A stretch of DNA of 64,000 nt from Variovorax paradoxus (GTDB lineage: Bacteria > Pseudomonadota > Gammaproteobacteria > Burkholderiales > Burkholderiaceae_C), in assembly GCA_016806145.1 (NCBI GenBank), contig CP063167.1, positions 372,001-436,000 on the forward strand. The letters are read 5' to 3'. How positions within the stretch are numbered: the stretch's first letter is position 1; each line of letters starts with the position of its first letter. The notes beneath the pieces are model-generated. The model had not been told where the DNA came from and ran no database searches. It was given only the letters and a program-made list of their open reading frames with translations. Position numbers and translations under genes: made by a program. This document shows, one piece after another, positions 24,313-33,037 of this stretch.

Positions 24313-26028
24313 TTATGACCCGGAAACGACCCGTTCGCGCTCGCCCGCGGCCCGCGCCGTCGTCCGCGCGCGGCCGAGCTCCGCACTCACCGCGCCGCTG
24401 AGCGTCTCGAGATCGAAGGGCTTGCGCAGCACCGAGTGCGAACCGACCACCTTCTGCACCTCCGCCATGTCGGCATAGCCGGTCGCGACCAGCACCGGCA
24501 TCTGCGGATAGAGCCGGCGCGCGGCCGCCGCGAGCTCGGCGCCGTTCATGCCCGGCATCAGGTAGTCGACCATCAGCAGGTCGGGCCGGCGGCGCTTCAG
24601 CTCCTGCAGGCCGCTGTGGCCATCGCTGGCCTCGCGCACGGTGTACTGCAGCAGGCGCAGGCCTTCGGCGATGCCCTGGCGGACCTCGGCATCGTCCTCC
24701 ACCACCAGCACCTCGCTGCGCGGGTCCTGCCTGGCGGGCGCGGCACCCTCGCGCTCGCGCGGCGATGCGGCGTCATCCGCCTGCTCGGGCTGCGACAGCG
24801 GGAAGCGCAGGGTCACGGTCGCGCCCTCGCCCGGCGTGCTGCGGATCTCGGCCTGGCCGCCCGACTGGCTGGCGAAGCCGTAGACCTGGCTCAGCCCCAG
24901 GCCCGTGCCATGGCCATTGGGTTTGGTGGTGAAGAAGGGATCGAACACCTTGGAGAGCACCGCGCTCGGTATGCCGCTGCCGGTGTCCTGCACGCTCACC
25001 AGCACCTGCGGCGAACCGTCGGCGGCGCTCGCCAATGCCGTGCGGATGGTCAGTTGCCCGCCCTCGGGCATCGCGTCGCGCGAATTGACCGACATGTTCA
25101 GCAGCGCCATCTCGAGCTGCGCGCCATCGAGCATCACCCAGAGTTCATCCGCCCAGAGGTCGAACTCGACCCGCACCTTCGAGCCGACCGAGACCTCGAT
25201 CAGCTCGCGCAGATTGGTGACCAGCGCATTCACGCCATGCAGCCGCGGCACCAGGCTGCGCGCCCGCGCAAACGACAGCAGCTGCCCGGTCAGTCGCGAG
25301 CCGCGCGCCACCGACTCCTTCGCGCGGCGCGCATAGTCGGCCAGCTTGCCTTCGGGCGCCAGCCGCTTGATGAACTCCAGGTTGAGGTTGACCACGTGCA
25401 GCAGGTTGTTGAAGTCGTGCGCGATGCCGCCCGTGAGCCGGCCGATGGCCTCGAGCTTTTGGCCCTGCACCACGTTGGCCTGCAACCGTTCGCGCTCGGC
25501 GATCTCGCGCATCAGCCAGTCGTTGGCGCCCGCGAGTTCGGCCGTGCGGGTGGCGATGCGCCCTTCGAGCTCGGCATTGAGCCGCTCGACCGTGGCCTTG
25601 GCCGACTCGATGTCGTTCAGGTGGCGGCGCGTGGCGTACTGCCGCTGGCGCGCGCGCAGGGCAGAGCGCGCCGCGCTCGCGAGCGTCTCGGGGTTGAGCG
25701 GCCGCTCGAGCAGCACCGAGTTGCCGAGTTGCTGCAGCGAGGCCTGCGCGCTGGCCGAACGCCGACCCGACTGGCGCATCGCCAGCACCACGAAGGGCAG
25801 GTCGGACCAGGCCGGCTGCTTCGCCAGGCAGGCGCCCAGCGCGCTGTCGAAGCCGTCCGCCAGCGACTCCTCGGTCACGATCGCCGCCGCGGCCGCGATC
25901 TCGAGTTCCACCAGCAGCGATGCCGCGTCGGCGCAGACCAGGCAATCGATGCCCTGGCCCTCGAGCAAGGCCCGGATCACCTGCGCATCCCGGCCGCGCG
26001 GCGCGAGGATCAGGATGCGGTTTTCCAC
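24313..26028 (-). CDS. Hybrid sensor histidine kinase with degenerate N-terminal receiver and C-terminal receiver
   Basis: A 571-residue soluble hybrid kinase. Residues 1-125 look like a receiver fold without a clear phospho-acceptor aspartate. A coiled-coil linker (about 135-190) follows, then the phosphorylation site His204 in GRLTGGIAHDFNNLL. ATPase motifs are complete: NMSVNSRDAMP (N box), VQDTGSGIP (G1), KVFDPFFTTK (F) and GTGLGLSQVYG (G2). Residues about 440-555 are a normal receiver with Asp488 in LMVDYLMPGMNG. There is no transmembrane segment. It lies 10 bp downstream of the KaiC-like gene, so the two are almost certainly co-transcribed and may form one signalling unit. Confidence 0.93.
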   Translation of the reverse strand: MENRILILAPRGRDAQVIRALLEGQGIDCLVCADAASLLVELEIAAAAAIVTEESLADGFDSALGACLAKQPAWSDLPFVVLAMRQSGRRSASAQASLQQLGNSVLLERPLNPETLASAARSALRARQRQYATRRHLNDIESAKATVERLNAELEGRIATRTAELAGANDWLMREIAERERLQANVVQGQKLEAIGRLTGGIAHDFNNLLHVVNLNLEFIKRLAPEGKLADYARRAKESVARGSRLTGQLLSFARARSLVPRLHGVNALVTNLRELIEVSVGSKVRVEFDLWADELWVMLDGAQLEMALLNMSVNSRDAMPEGGQLTIRTALASAADGSPQVLVSVQDTGSGIPSAVLSKVFDPFFTTKPNGHGTGLGLSQVYGFASQSGGQAEIRSTPGEGATVTLRFPLSQPEQADDAASPREREGAAPARQDPRSEVLVVEDDAEVRQGIAEGLRLLQYTVREASDGHSGLQELKRRRPDLLMVDYLMPGMNGAELAAAARRLYPQMPVLVATGYADMAEVQKVVGSHSVLRKPFDLETLSGAVSAELGRARTTARAAGERERVVSGS

Positions 26029-26038
26029 GCCGGCCCTT

Positions 26039-27529
26039 TCATGCGGACGGCGTGGCGATATCGCTATCGCCCAGCAGTGGCTGCGTGCCCGTGTAGCGGG
26101 CCGCGCCCGACAACACGCCCTGGAAGTCGCTCAGCGCCTTGCCGACCTCGACCCCGTGCGGGCCCAGGCGGAACTCGCGGATCGATTGCTCGTGCGCGTT
26201 GGTGCGGCTCTTGATCACCGAGATCGCCTTCAGCAGGTTGCCGCGTGCCTCGAAGTACCTGAAGTTCAGCATCGCATCGCTCAGGTAGCTCAGGTCCACG
26301 TCGGCGCGCATCTCGCCCACGGTGCCATGCAGCGACAGGATCAGCAGCGTGGTGAGCCCGCGCAGGTTCAGGTAGGCCAGCAGCTCGTGCATCTGCAGTA
26401 TCAGGTACTTGCCGCCGGGCATGGCGTGCAGGTAGGCATTGAGGCTGTCGATCACCACCATCTGCACGCCGTCCTGCTCCACCGCCATGCGCACCGAGTG
26501 CGCGAACTGGCCCGGCGAGACCTCGGCCGGATCCAGCGTGCGGATCGTGATGTGGCCCGAGCTCATGTAGGGCTCGACGTCGAGCCCCAGCGCCCGCGAG
26601 CGCTGCCGCAGCGTGCCCAGGCCCTCGTCGAACAGGTAGTAGGCCACCTTCGAGCCGCGCCGCGCGGCGGCCACGGCGCAACTGATCGCAGTGGTGGTCT
26701 TGCCCACGCCCGCGGGTCCGGCCAGCAGCAGGCTGCTGCCCGGTGTCAGGCCGCCGCCCAGCAGGGTGTCGAGCGCCGCGGTGCCGGTCGAGACCAGGCG
26801 CTCGTCGATCCGCTGCTCGTGCTCGCTGGCCACCAGGCGCGGAAACACCTGCAGCCCGCCGCGGTCGAGGTTGAAGTCGTGCTCGCCGCTGCGGAACTTC
26901 ACGCCGCGCAGCTTCACCACGCGCAGCCGCCGCTTGTCGGCGCCATAGTCGTTGGTGTTCTGCTCCAGGTGCAGCACGCCGTGCGCGATGCTGTGCAGGT
27001 GCTGGTCGCCATCGCCGCCCGAGCGGTCGTCGAGCATCAGCACGGTGCAGCCGCGCTGCGCGAAGAAGCGCTTCAGCGCGAGGATCTGGCGCCGGTAGCG
27101 CAGCGCGCTCTGGGCCAGCAGCCGCATCTCCGACAGGCTGTCGAAGACCACGCGCTGCGGCTTCTGCTCGTTGACCAGGCGCATGACGTCGCGCGTAGTC
27201 TCCCCGAGCTCGAACTCCGAGGGATGCAACACCGTCTGCTCGGCCTCCTCGCTGAGCCCCTCGTCGCTCACCAGGTCGTAGACCTCGATGCCCTCGAGCG
27301 ACCAGCCGTGCGAGGCCGCGACCTCGGTCAGTTCCTCGGAGGTTTCGGACAGGGTGACGTAGAGCCCGCGCTCGCCGGCAGCGCGGCCGGCCTGCAGGAA
27401 CTGCAGCGCGAGGGTGGTCTTGCCGGTGCCCGGCGTGCCCTCGACCAGGTAGAGATGCTGGGCGGGCAACCCGCCGCCGAGGATGTCGTCGAGGCCCGGG
27501 ATGCCCGTGGAGGTGAGTGAGGATGGCAT
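26039..27529 (-). CDS. KaiC-like double-domain circadian-clock-type ATPase
   Basis: A 496-residue protein with two tandem RecA-like domains. Walker A motifs are at residues 31-39 (GTPGTGKTT) and 271-279 (GPAGVGKTT), with Walker B strands QRVVFDSLSEM and MVVIDSLNAYL. The region that holds the KaiC autophosphorylation pair (Ser-Thr) reads DLSYLSD here, so the first Ser appears kept (Ser414) and the Thr is a Tyr (415). No kaiA or kaiB is nearby; the partner gene is a hybrid histidine kinase. Such KaiC homologues in non-cyanobacteria are linked to stress or light signalling in some species; the role here is unknown. Confidence 0.9.
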   Translation of the reverse strand: MPSSLTSTGIPGLDDILGGGLPAQHLYLVEGTPGTGKTTLALQFLQAGRAAGERGLYVTLSETSEELTEVAASHGWSLEGIEVYDLVSDEGLSEEAEQTVLHPSEFELGETTRDVMRLVNEQKPQRVVFDSLSEMRLLAQSALRYRRQILALKRFFAQRGCTVLMLDDRSGGDGDQHLHSIAHGVLHLEQNTNDYGADKRRLRVVKLRGVKFRSGEHDFNLDRGGLQVFPRLVASEHEQRIDERLVSTGTAALDTLLGGGLTPGSSLLLAGPAGVGKTTTAISCAVAAARRGSKVAYYLFDEGLGTLRQRSRALGLDVEPYMSSGHITIRTLDPAEVSPGQFAHSVRMAVEQDGVQMVVIDSLNAYLHAMPGGKYLILQMHELLAYLNLRGLTTLLILSLHGTVGEMRADVDLSYLSDAMLNFRYFEARGNLLKAISVIKSRTNAHEQSIREFRLGPHGVEVGKALSDFQGVLSGAARYTGTQPLLGDSDIATPSA

Positions 27530-27763
27530 GACAGCAAAGCGTTTTTTTGGAGGAATACACGCCCGGGATGACCCAGGCCGCTCTGCATGCCACGTGGTGG
27601 TCCAGGAAGAGGGTCACTGCTTCATCGGCAGCGGCGGTGCAACTCATCAACCACAACAAATTCTGACTGGAATTCTCGCGCGCGGGATGCCCCGCGACAG
27701 GGGCGTTTCGGGCACTTCGCGTGTAAGCCATTGCCTCGTGCGGGCAAGGCAGGACGGTGCCAG

Positions 27764-27781
27764 GCCACCGCGACCGGTGGC
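27764..27781 (-). terminator. GC hairpin directly after the TauE gene
   Basis: A perfect 7-bp stem (GCCACCG / CGGTGGC) with a 4-base loop lies one base beyond the stop codon of the TauE-like gene. No U-tract follows, so at best it is a weak or mRNA-stabilising structure. A second GC hairpin (GCCCC / GGGGC) lies a little further downstream. Confidence 0.3.
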
Positions 27782-27782
27782 G

Positions 27783-28562
27783 TCAGCCGTGCGCGATCGC
27801 GGCCCAGGCCGCGGCGAACAGCGTCGAGCCCGCGGCGGCCAGCAGCCCGCCCACCAGCCATTTGAGCGTGCGCGGCTGCAGCCGGTTGGGCAGCCGGTGA
27901 TGCAACCGGGTGGCCGCATAGACCACCGGCATCGCACAGGCCGCGAGCAGCGCGGCACGCCACGAGAAGTGCCCGGTCGGCACCACGATCACGAGCCGCA
28001 CCAGCGAGTTGAACGCGAACATCAGCAGCAGCGCGCGCCTTACCAGCTCGCGGTCCAGCGGCTGCCGGTACATGTGGAACACGATCGGCGGCCCCGAGCT
28101 CGAGAACAGCCCGCCGAGCACGCCCGACAGGCAGCCGACGATGGCGAAGCTCCTGCGCCCCGAGATCGCCGGCAGCGGCTTCGCCTGCAACACCAGCAGC
28201 ACCGCGCAGCCGAGGATCGACACCCCCAGCAGCGCGCGCAGCCAGTCGACCGCGCTGCCGCTGAGCCAGGTCAGCAGCATCAGCCCGACGATCACGCCCA
28301 CCGTGCTGCCATTGAGCGCCGGCTTCATCAGCTGCCACGGCACCGGCCCGGGCCGCGCGCGGAAGTAGGTCCAGGCATTGATCAGGCTCAGCACCGTGGC
28401 CGCGTTGGCCGCGTCGCCGACGCTCGCGATGTGGAACACCGACACCAGGCCGAGCAGGATCAGGCTGAAGGCGAAGCCGGTGAGGTTCTGGGCGTAGGTG
28501 GCGAGGGCGACGCAGGCCATGAAGGCCAGCACCGGGCCGGCGCCGGAGAAGAGGTCTTGCAC
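27783..28562 (-). CDS. TauE/SafE family membrane exporter
   Basis: A 259-residue integral membrane protein with about eight predicted spans and the duplicated layout of the TauE/SafE (sulfite/anion exporter) family. The family-typical loop GVLGGLFSSSGPPIVFHMY is in the middle. The start is taken as the GTG at 28562 (MQDLFSGAGPVLAFMACVAL), because it gives the full first membrane span; the next ATG lies inside that span. It is separated from the KaiC gene by 253 bp that contain no recognisable gene. Family members export sulfite, sulfoacetate or related anions; the substrate here is not evident. Confidence 0.87.
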   Translation of the reverse strand: MQDLFSGAGPVLAFMACVALATYAQNLTGFAFSLILLGLVSVFHIASVGDAANAATVLSLINAWTYFRARPGPVPWQLMKPALNGSTVGVIVGLMLLTWLSGSAVDWLRALLGVSILGCAVLLVLQAKPLPAISGRRSFAIVGCLSGVLGGLFSSSGPPIVFHMYRQPLDRELVRRALLLMFAFNSLVRLVIVVPTGHFSWRAALLAACAMPVVYAATRLHHRLPNRLQPRTLKWLVGGLLAAAGSTLFAAAWAAIAHG

Positions 28563-28913
28563 GCGTCGGCCTTCAGCGGCGCGGGTCGGGCAGCACTTGC
28601 GCGCTGGCGACGGCGTTGCGAAGCCGCGGAGGCGAAAGACGAGACGTGGGAAGCGATCCGGCGGGATCGGGAACGAACGGGGGCACGGGCGCAGACATCG
28701 GGGGAAGCGGGGGGAAGGCGCGGTCGCGGGACGAGGCGCCTGCAGTCGAGAGTGATGCCGGGGGCCGGCATCGGGGGTGAATTATAGGTGGGCCCCCTGG
28801 GCGCACGCAGCACGCCGCACCGCCTCTCCAGCGCTGGCGGGTCTCCCGGTCCCGCTCCCCTGTCATGCGGCGTCGAAGTACCCCGGCTCCACGAGCAGCA
28901 GCGAGCCGTCGGC
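28563..28913. other. 351-bp non-coding region upstream of the TauE gene
   Basis: This region lies between the TauE-like gene and the end of the glycosyltransferase gene, both on the minus strand. A minus-strand TATAAT hexamer is at 28781-28786. The 220 bp between it and the TauE start are purine-rich on the plus strand (G/A runs) and contain no convincing reading frame. No RNA family was recognised. Confidence 0.5.
28781..28786 (-). promoter_or_regulatory. Consensus -10 hexamer (TATAAT) on the minus strand
   Basis: TATAAT reads leftward toward the TauE-like gene in an otherwise very GC-rich stretch. The matching -35 region is weak. If used, the mRNA would have a leader of about 210 nt. Confidence 0.35.
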
Positions 28914-30539
28914 TCAGCGCGCCGCGCTCGCGCGCGGATCGTGACCGCAGGCGATGCCCGGCGCGCCCCGTTCGTTCTCCGCCAGCACGATGCCCCAACG
29001 AAGCAGCACGCGGCGCTCGGGCCCCTCACCGGTCCAGGGCAGCTCCATGCTGCCGGCGCAATCCACGGTCTTCATCAAGGGCTCGAGCAATGGCCCCTCA
29101 GCCTGGAACGGCCGCGTGTCGAGCATCAGCACCATGCCACCCTCGCGCGCCAGCACGCCCGGTGCCAGCCAGGGCGAGGTTCGCTCGTCGCCGTCGATGA
29201 GCAGGCGCACGCCGGGATCCATCCGCAGCGCGACGGCGCCCGCGAACCAGGTGTCGCCGACCAGCAGCGTCAGCGGACGCTCGCCCATGCGATCGCGCCA
29301 TGTCGCCTCCACCGCCGCCGCGATCCGCTGCGATGGCAGGTTGGCGCGTGTCGCGCGGCCGGCCCGCGCGCTCCAGACGCCGTCGACCCCCGCATAGGCC
29401 CAGGCGGTGGCGATGTGCAGCACTCCCACCACCGCCAGCACCGCCTGCCAGCGGCGCCGGCTCCAGCGCTCCACGTCGAGCCACGGCAGCGAGGCAGCCG
29501 CCCATACGCCCAGCGGCAGGAAGAAGGTCGTGAGCCAGGCCGGAATCAGCCGCGAATGCAGCAAGGCCGAAGCGACCAGCACCAGCACGGTGGGACCGAG
29601 GGTCGCCCAGGCCAGGAAGCGCCGGTCGAATGCCGCGGGCAGCGGCGCCGGCTGCGTGGCCGCTTCGCGCCGCTGCGCGAACCAGGCCCAGCCGATGAAC
29701 AGCAGCATCGGCGACAGCCGCGCGAGCTGGACCAGCAGCACGAACACCGGCCGCGGCAGCAGGTGCCTGCCGGCTGCATGCACCGAATGGACCGAGTGGC
29801 GTGCATAGAGCACCGTGGTGTCGCCATGCTGCAGCACCCACCACAGGTGCGGCGCCAGCAGCACCAGCGCCAGCGCGCTGGCCAGCAGCAGGTCGCGCCG
29901 CACGCGCGCATCGCGCCACAGGCCCTGGCGGACCACGAAGCCCAGGCCCACGGCGAACTGCACCGCGGCGCTGTACTTGGTGAGCATCGACAGGGCCGCG
30001 AACAGCCCGAGCCAGACCCAGTCGGCGCGCCCGCTCCCGGCCGGCCGCAGCACGCGCCACAGCATCCACCAGTAGCCCGCGAGCGGCAGCAGCTGCACCG
30101 TGTTGTGGTTGTAGACCACCGCGCGCTGCACGTGGTAGGTGACCAGCGTGCCCAGCAGCAGCGCGAAGGCCGCGCGCGCCGGCGTCATCATCTCGCGCGA
30201 CCAGCGCCACAGCAGGTAGAGCGCGCCGACGCCGCAGCCCACGCCCCCCACGTAGGTCAGCCACGGCTGCCGGCCGAGCAGCGCCACCGGCAGGCTCAGC
30301 AGCCAGCTCGGCAGCGGCGGATGCTTGTAGTAGCCCCACTGCAGGCTGCCGCTCCAGAACAGCTCCTCCACGTTGTCCCAGGGCGGCGTGACATCGAGCG
30401 CCACCATCGGCCAGGCCCATGCCAGCACCAGCGCCACGAGCAGCGCGGGCACCCAGCGCTCCATCGGCGCGCCGCCCGTGGCGGTGGCATCGGCAGTGGG
30501 GAGAAAGCGGCCCGGCACGGGCGTCGATCCGGAAGTCAT
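28914..30539 (-). CDS. Dolichyl-phosphate-mannose/ArnT-type glycosyltransferase (GT39-like membrane protein)
   Basis: A 541-residue polytopic membrane protein of the PMT_2/ArnT class, which transfers a sugar from a polyprenyl-phosphate donor to an envelope acceptor. Seen: the first periplasmic loop after span 1 with TPPWDNVEELFWSGSLQWGYYKHPPL, which carries the acidic catalytic residues and the HPPL motif, then about ten more spans, and a soluble C-terminal domain of about 150 residues. It is divergent from a polyprenyl-phosphate glycosyltransferase (30757), which could make its lipid-linked donor. A later start at the second Met (residue 26) is possible. Confidence 0.88.
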   Translation of the reverse strand: MTSGSTPVPGRFLPTADATATGGAPMERWVPALLVALVLAWAWPMVALDVTPPWDNVEELFWSGSLQWGYYKHPPLPSWLLSLPVALLGRQPWLTYVGGVGCGVGALYLLWRWSREMMTPARAAFALLLGTLVTYHVQRAVVYNHNTVQLLPLAGYWWMLWRVLRPAGSGRADWVWLGLFAALSMLTKYSAAVQFAVGLGFVVRQGLWRDARVRRDLLLASALALVLLAPHLWWVLQHGDTTVLYARHSVHSVHAAGRHLLPRPVFVLLVQLARLSPMLLFIGWAWFAQRREAATQPAPLPAAFDRRFLAWATLGPTVLVLVASALLHSRLIPAWLTTFFLPLGVWAAASLPWLDVERWSRRRWQAVLAVVGVLHIATAWAYAGVDGVWSARAGRATRANLPSQRIAAAVEATWRDRMGERPLTLLVGDTWFAGAVALRMDPGVRLLIDGDERTSPWLAPGVLAREGGMVLMLDTRPFQAEGPLLEPLMKTVDCAGSMELPWTGEGPERRVLLRWGIVLAENERGAPGIACGHDPRASAAR

Positions 30540-30756
30540 GGGCGGGATTTATAGGGGCCGCACCTCACCGCCGCCTGACTTCGCGAACGATGGTTTCGAC
30601 GCGTCGCGATGCGCGTGGAGCCGGCCATGCTGACCCCGCACTGACCCGGCCGAATGGGGTGCATCGCGCACATGGAATTGAGTGCTTTCCCATGCACAAG
30701 CTCGTAATCTCCGGCCCATTCCCTGTCACGGTACGCGTCGTGCCGCCAGCCCCATC

Positions 30757-31755
30757 ATGAACGCACCCATCCCCGAGTTCTCCAGGCTGCAGAGGCCACG
30801 AGCGGTTGCGATACCGAGCATCTCGTGCGTCGTTCCCTGCTTCAACGAAGCACGCAACCTGGGCGCCCTGCTGCCCGAACTCGAGCGCATGCTTCGCGCC
30901 ACCCAGTTGCGTTGGGAAGTGATCGTGGTCAACGACGGCAGCACCGACGACACCGAGCTCGTCCTCGGCGCCTGGTGCGAGCGGCCGGGCATCCGCAGCC
31001 TCTCGCTGTCGCGCAACTTCGGCAAGGAAGCGGCCCTGACCGCCGGCCTGGGCGCGGCGCGCGGCGACGCGGTGGTGCTGCTCGACGGCGACATGCAGCA
31101 CACGCCCGCGCTGGTGCGCGCCATGATCGACCAGTGGCGCGCGGGCGCCGAGGTGGTCTATGCGGTGCGCGAGGACCGCCGCGACGAGGGGCCGCTCAAG
31201 ACGCTGAGCACGCGCCTGTTCTACCGGCTGCTCAACGCCTCCGACCGCTTCGCGGTGCCCGAGAACGCGGGCGACTTCCGGCTCATGGACCGCAAGGTGG
31301 TCGATGCGCTGCTGAAGCTGCCCGAGCGCAGCCGCTTCATGAAGGGCCTGTACGCCTGGGTCGGCTTTCGCGCCGTGGCGCTGCCCTACACGCCGGCGCC
31401 GCGCGCCGAGGGGCGCAGCCGCTTCAACGCGCGGCGCCTCGTCAAGCTGGCGCTCGACGGCCTCACCTCCTTCACCACCTGGCCGCTGCGCATGGTCAGC
31501 GTGGCCGGCCTGCTGCTCGCGGTTCCGGCCTTCGGCTACGGCAGCTACGTGGTGCTCGACTACATGTGCTTCGGCAACGAGGTGTCGGGCTGGTCGACCA
31601 TCGTCGTGAGCCTGATGTTCTTCATCGGCGTGCAGATGATCTCCACCGGCATCCTCGGCGAGTACGTCGCGCGCATCTTCGAGGAGGTCAAGGGCCGGCC
31701 CGTCTACGTGGTGCGCGAGCAGCGCGGCCACGGCCTGGAGACCGAGGAGCCATGA
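30757..31755 (+). CDS. Family 2 polyprenyl-phosphate glycosyltransferase (GtrB/ArnC/DPM-like)
   Basis: A 332-residue enzyme. The N-terminal GT2 domain contains SCVVPCFNEARNLGALL, the nucleotide-binding VIVVNDGSTDDTE, and the metal-binding DGDMQHTP. Two C-terminal membrane spans (TTWPLRMVSVAGLLLAVPAF and IVVSLMFFIGVQMISTGIL) anchor it, as in GtrB and ArnC, which load a sugar onto undecaprenyl phosphate at the cytoplasmic face. The ATG at 30757 is chosen because the longer frame lacks family similarity. Its stop overlaps the start of the ChbG/YdjC gene (ATGA). Together with the divergent GT39-like gene it suggests modification of a cell-surface glycan or lipid. Confidence 0.92.
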   Translation: MNAPIPEFSRLQRPRAVAIPSISCVVPCFNEARNLGALLPELERMLRATQLRWEVIVVNDGSTDDTELVLGAWCERPGIRSLSLSRNFGKEAALTAGLGAARGDAVVLLDGDMQHTPALVRAMIDQWRAGAEVVYAVREDRRDEGPLKTLSTRLFYRLLNASDRFAVPENAGDFRLMDRKVVDALLKLPERSRFMKGLYAWVGFRAVALPYTPAPRAEGRSRFNARRLVKLALDGLTSFTTWPLRMVSVAGLLLAVPAFGYGSYVVLDYMCFGNEVSGWSTIVVSLMFFIGVQMISTGILGEYVARIFEEVKGRPVYVVREQRGHGLETEEP

Positions 31756-32618
31756 CCTCGCACGTCGCCGCAACGCAACGGCTTTGCATCTGCGCCGACG
31801 ACTTCGGCATGAGCGCGGGCATCAACGCGGCGGTGCTCGACCTGATCGCGCGGCGCAATCTCTCGGCCACCGGCTGCCTGGTGCTGCGCGAGGCCTGGCC
31901 CCGGGGGCTGCCCGCGCTGCGGCGCGTCGATGCCGCGTGCGTCGACGTGGGCCTGCACCTGGACCTGACCCCGCCACGAACCGCGGGCGCCGAGGAGCCC
32001 GGCCTCGGTGCGCTGGTGCTGCGCTGCTACGCGCGGTCCATGCCGCGGGCACGCCTGCGGCAGACCATCGCCGGGCAGCTCGCGCGCTTCGAGGACGGCC
32101 TGGGCCGCGCGCCCGCCTTCGTCGACGGCCACCGGCACGTGCACCAGCTGCCGATGGTGCGCGAGCTGCTGCTCGAGGAGCTGTCGCGCCGCTACGCGGC
32201 CGCGCCGCCATGGCTGCGCAACACGCGGCCCGGCGCGGCCGCGTTCAAGCCCCGGGTCATCCATGCGCTGGGAGGCCGCGCGCTGGTGCGCGACGCCGCG
32301 CGGCGCTCGATCCCGACGAGCCGGGGCCTGCTGGGGGTCTACAACTTCGCGGGCGGGGTGGCGGGCTACCGGCAGCGCCTGCTCGCCTGGCTGTCCGCCG
32401 CGCGCAGCGGCGACGTGCTGATGTGCCATCCCTCGCTGGCCGAGGACGCCGGCACGCCGCACCACGAAGCCAGGGCCGCCGAGTACACGGTGCTGGCGGC
32501 CATGGAGTTCCCGTGGCGCGATCCCCGGGGCGGGCAGGTCGAGCTCATGGCCCTGTCGGGCGGGATGCATGGGTTGCGCACAATGTGCTGCCCGACCCAC
32601 GACACCGCGACCCGATGA
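31752..32618 (+). CDS. ChbG/YdjC (HpnK-like) carbohydrate deacetylase family protein
   Basis: A 288-residue TIM-barrel metal-dependent deacetylase. Seen: the N-terminal metal motif CADDFGMSAGINAAV, then VGLHLDLTPPR and FVDGHRHVHQLPMV, which together supply the Asp and His ligands, and a late MCHPSLAED. Family members remove acetyl groups from chito-oligosaccharides or from the N-acetylglucosamine of hopanoid or glycolipid intermediates. Here it is coupled by ATGA overlaps to the glycosyltransferase before it and to the SnoaL-like gene after it. A role in trimming a lipid-linked sugar is likely but unproven. Confidence 0.88.
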   Translation: MTSHVAATQRLCICADDFGMSAGINAAVLDLIARRNLSATGCLVLREAWPRGLPALRRVDAACVDVGLHLDLTPPRTAGAEEPGLGALVLRCYARSMPRARLRQTIAGQLARFEDGLGRAPAFVDGHRHVHQLPMVRELLLEELSRRYAAAPPWLRNTRPGAAAFKPRVIHALGGRALVRDAARRSIPTSRGLLGVYNFAGGVAGYRQRLLAWLSAARSGDVLMCHPSLAEDAGTPHHEARAAEYTVLAAMEFPWRDPRGGQVELMALSGGMHGLRTMCCPTHDTATR

Positions 32619-33037
32619 CCTCCGCAAGCCTCCCACTCGACCATGCCTACCGCGCCTACCTCGACTGCCTCAACGCGCGGGACTTCGGCGCGCTGGGCCG
32701 CCATGTGCACGAGGAGGTCAGCCACAACGGCGTCCACCTCGGCGTCGCGGGCTACCGCCGCATGCTCGAGAAGGACTTCGACGACATTCCCGACCTGCGC
32801 TTCGAGCTGGAGCTGCTGGTCGTGGACGCGCCGCGCGTCGCAAGCCGGCTGCGCTTCGACTGCACGCCGAAGGGACGCTTCCTGGACCTCGACGTCGACG
32901 GCCTGAAGGTGTCGTTCGCCGAGAACGTCTTCTACGAGTTCGTCGACGGACGGATCGCGCGCGTGTGGTCGGTCATCGACAAGGCGGCCATCGAACACCA
33001 GCTCGTGGCGTCGCGCGGCGCGCGGCAGCCCTACTGA
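32615..33037 (+). CDS. SnoaL-like (NTF2-fold) small protein
   Basis: A 140-residue NTF2/SnoaL-fold protein of the ester-cyclase-like type (HVHEEVSHNGVHLGVAGYRRMLEKDF, then VFYEFVDGRIARVWSVIDKAAIE). Such proteins range from cyclases and isomerases to non-enzymatic binding proteins; nothing in the sequence fixes a function. It starts in an ATGA overlap with the deacetylase gene. Its stop overlaps by 7 bp the end of the convergent LinD-like gene. Confidence 0.8.
   Translation: MTSASLPLDHAYRAYLDCLNARDFGALGRHVHEEVSHNGVHLGVAGYRRMLEKDFDDIPDLRFELELLVVDAPRVASRLRFDCTPKGRFLDLDVDGLKVSFAENVFYEFVDGRIARVWSVIDKAAIEHQLVASRGARQPY

Noticed and set aside
28788..30554. Plus-strand open frame of about 590 codons across the GT39-like gene
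   Set aside because: The translation is rich in Arg, Gln and His with no domain. The minus-strand reading gives a normal membrane glycosyltransferase.
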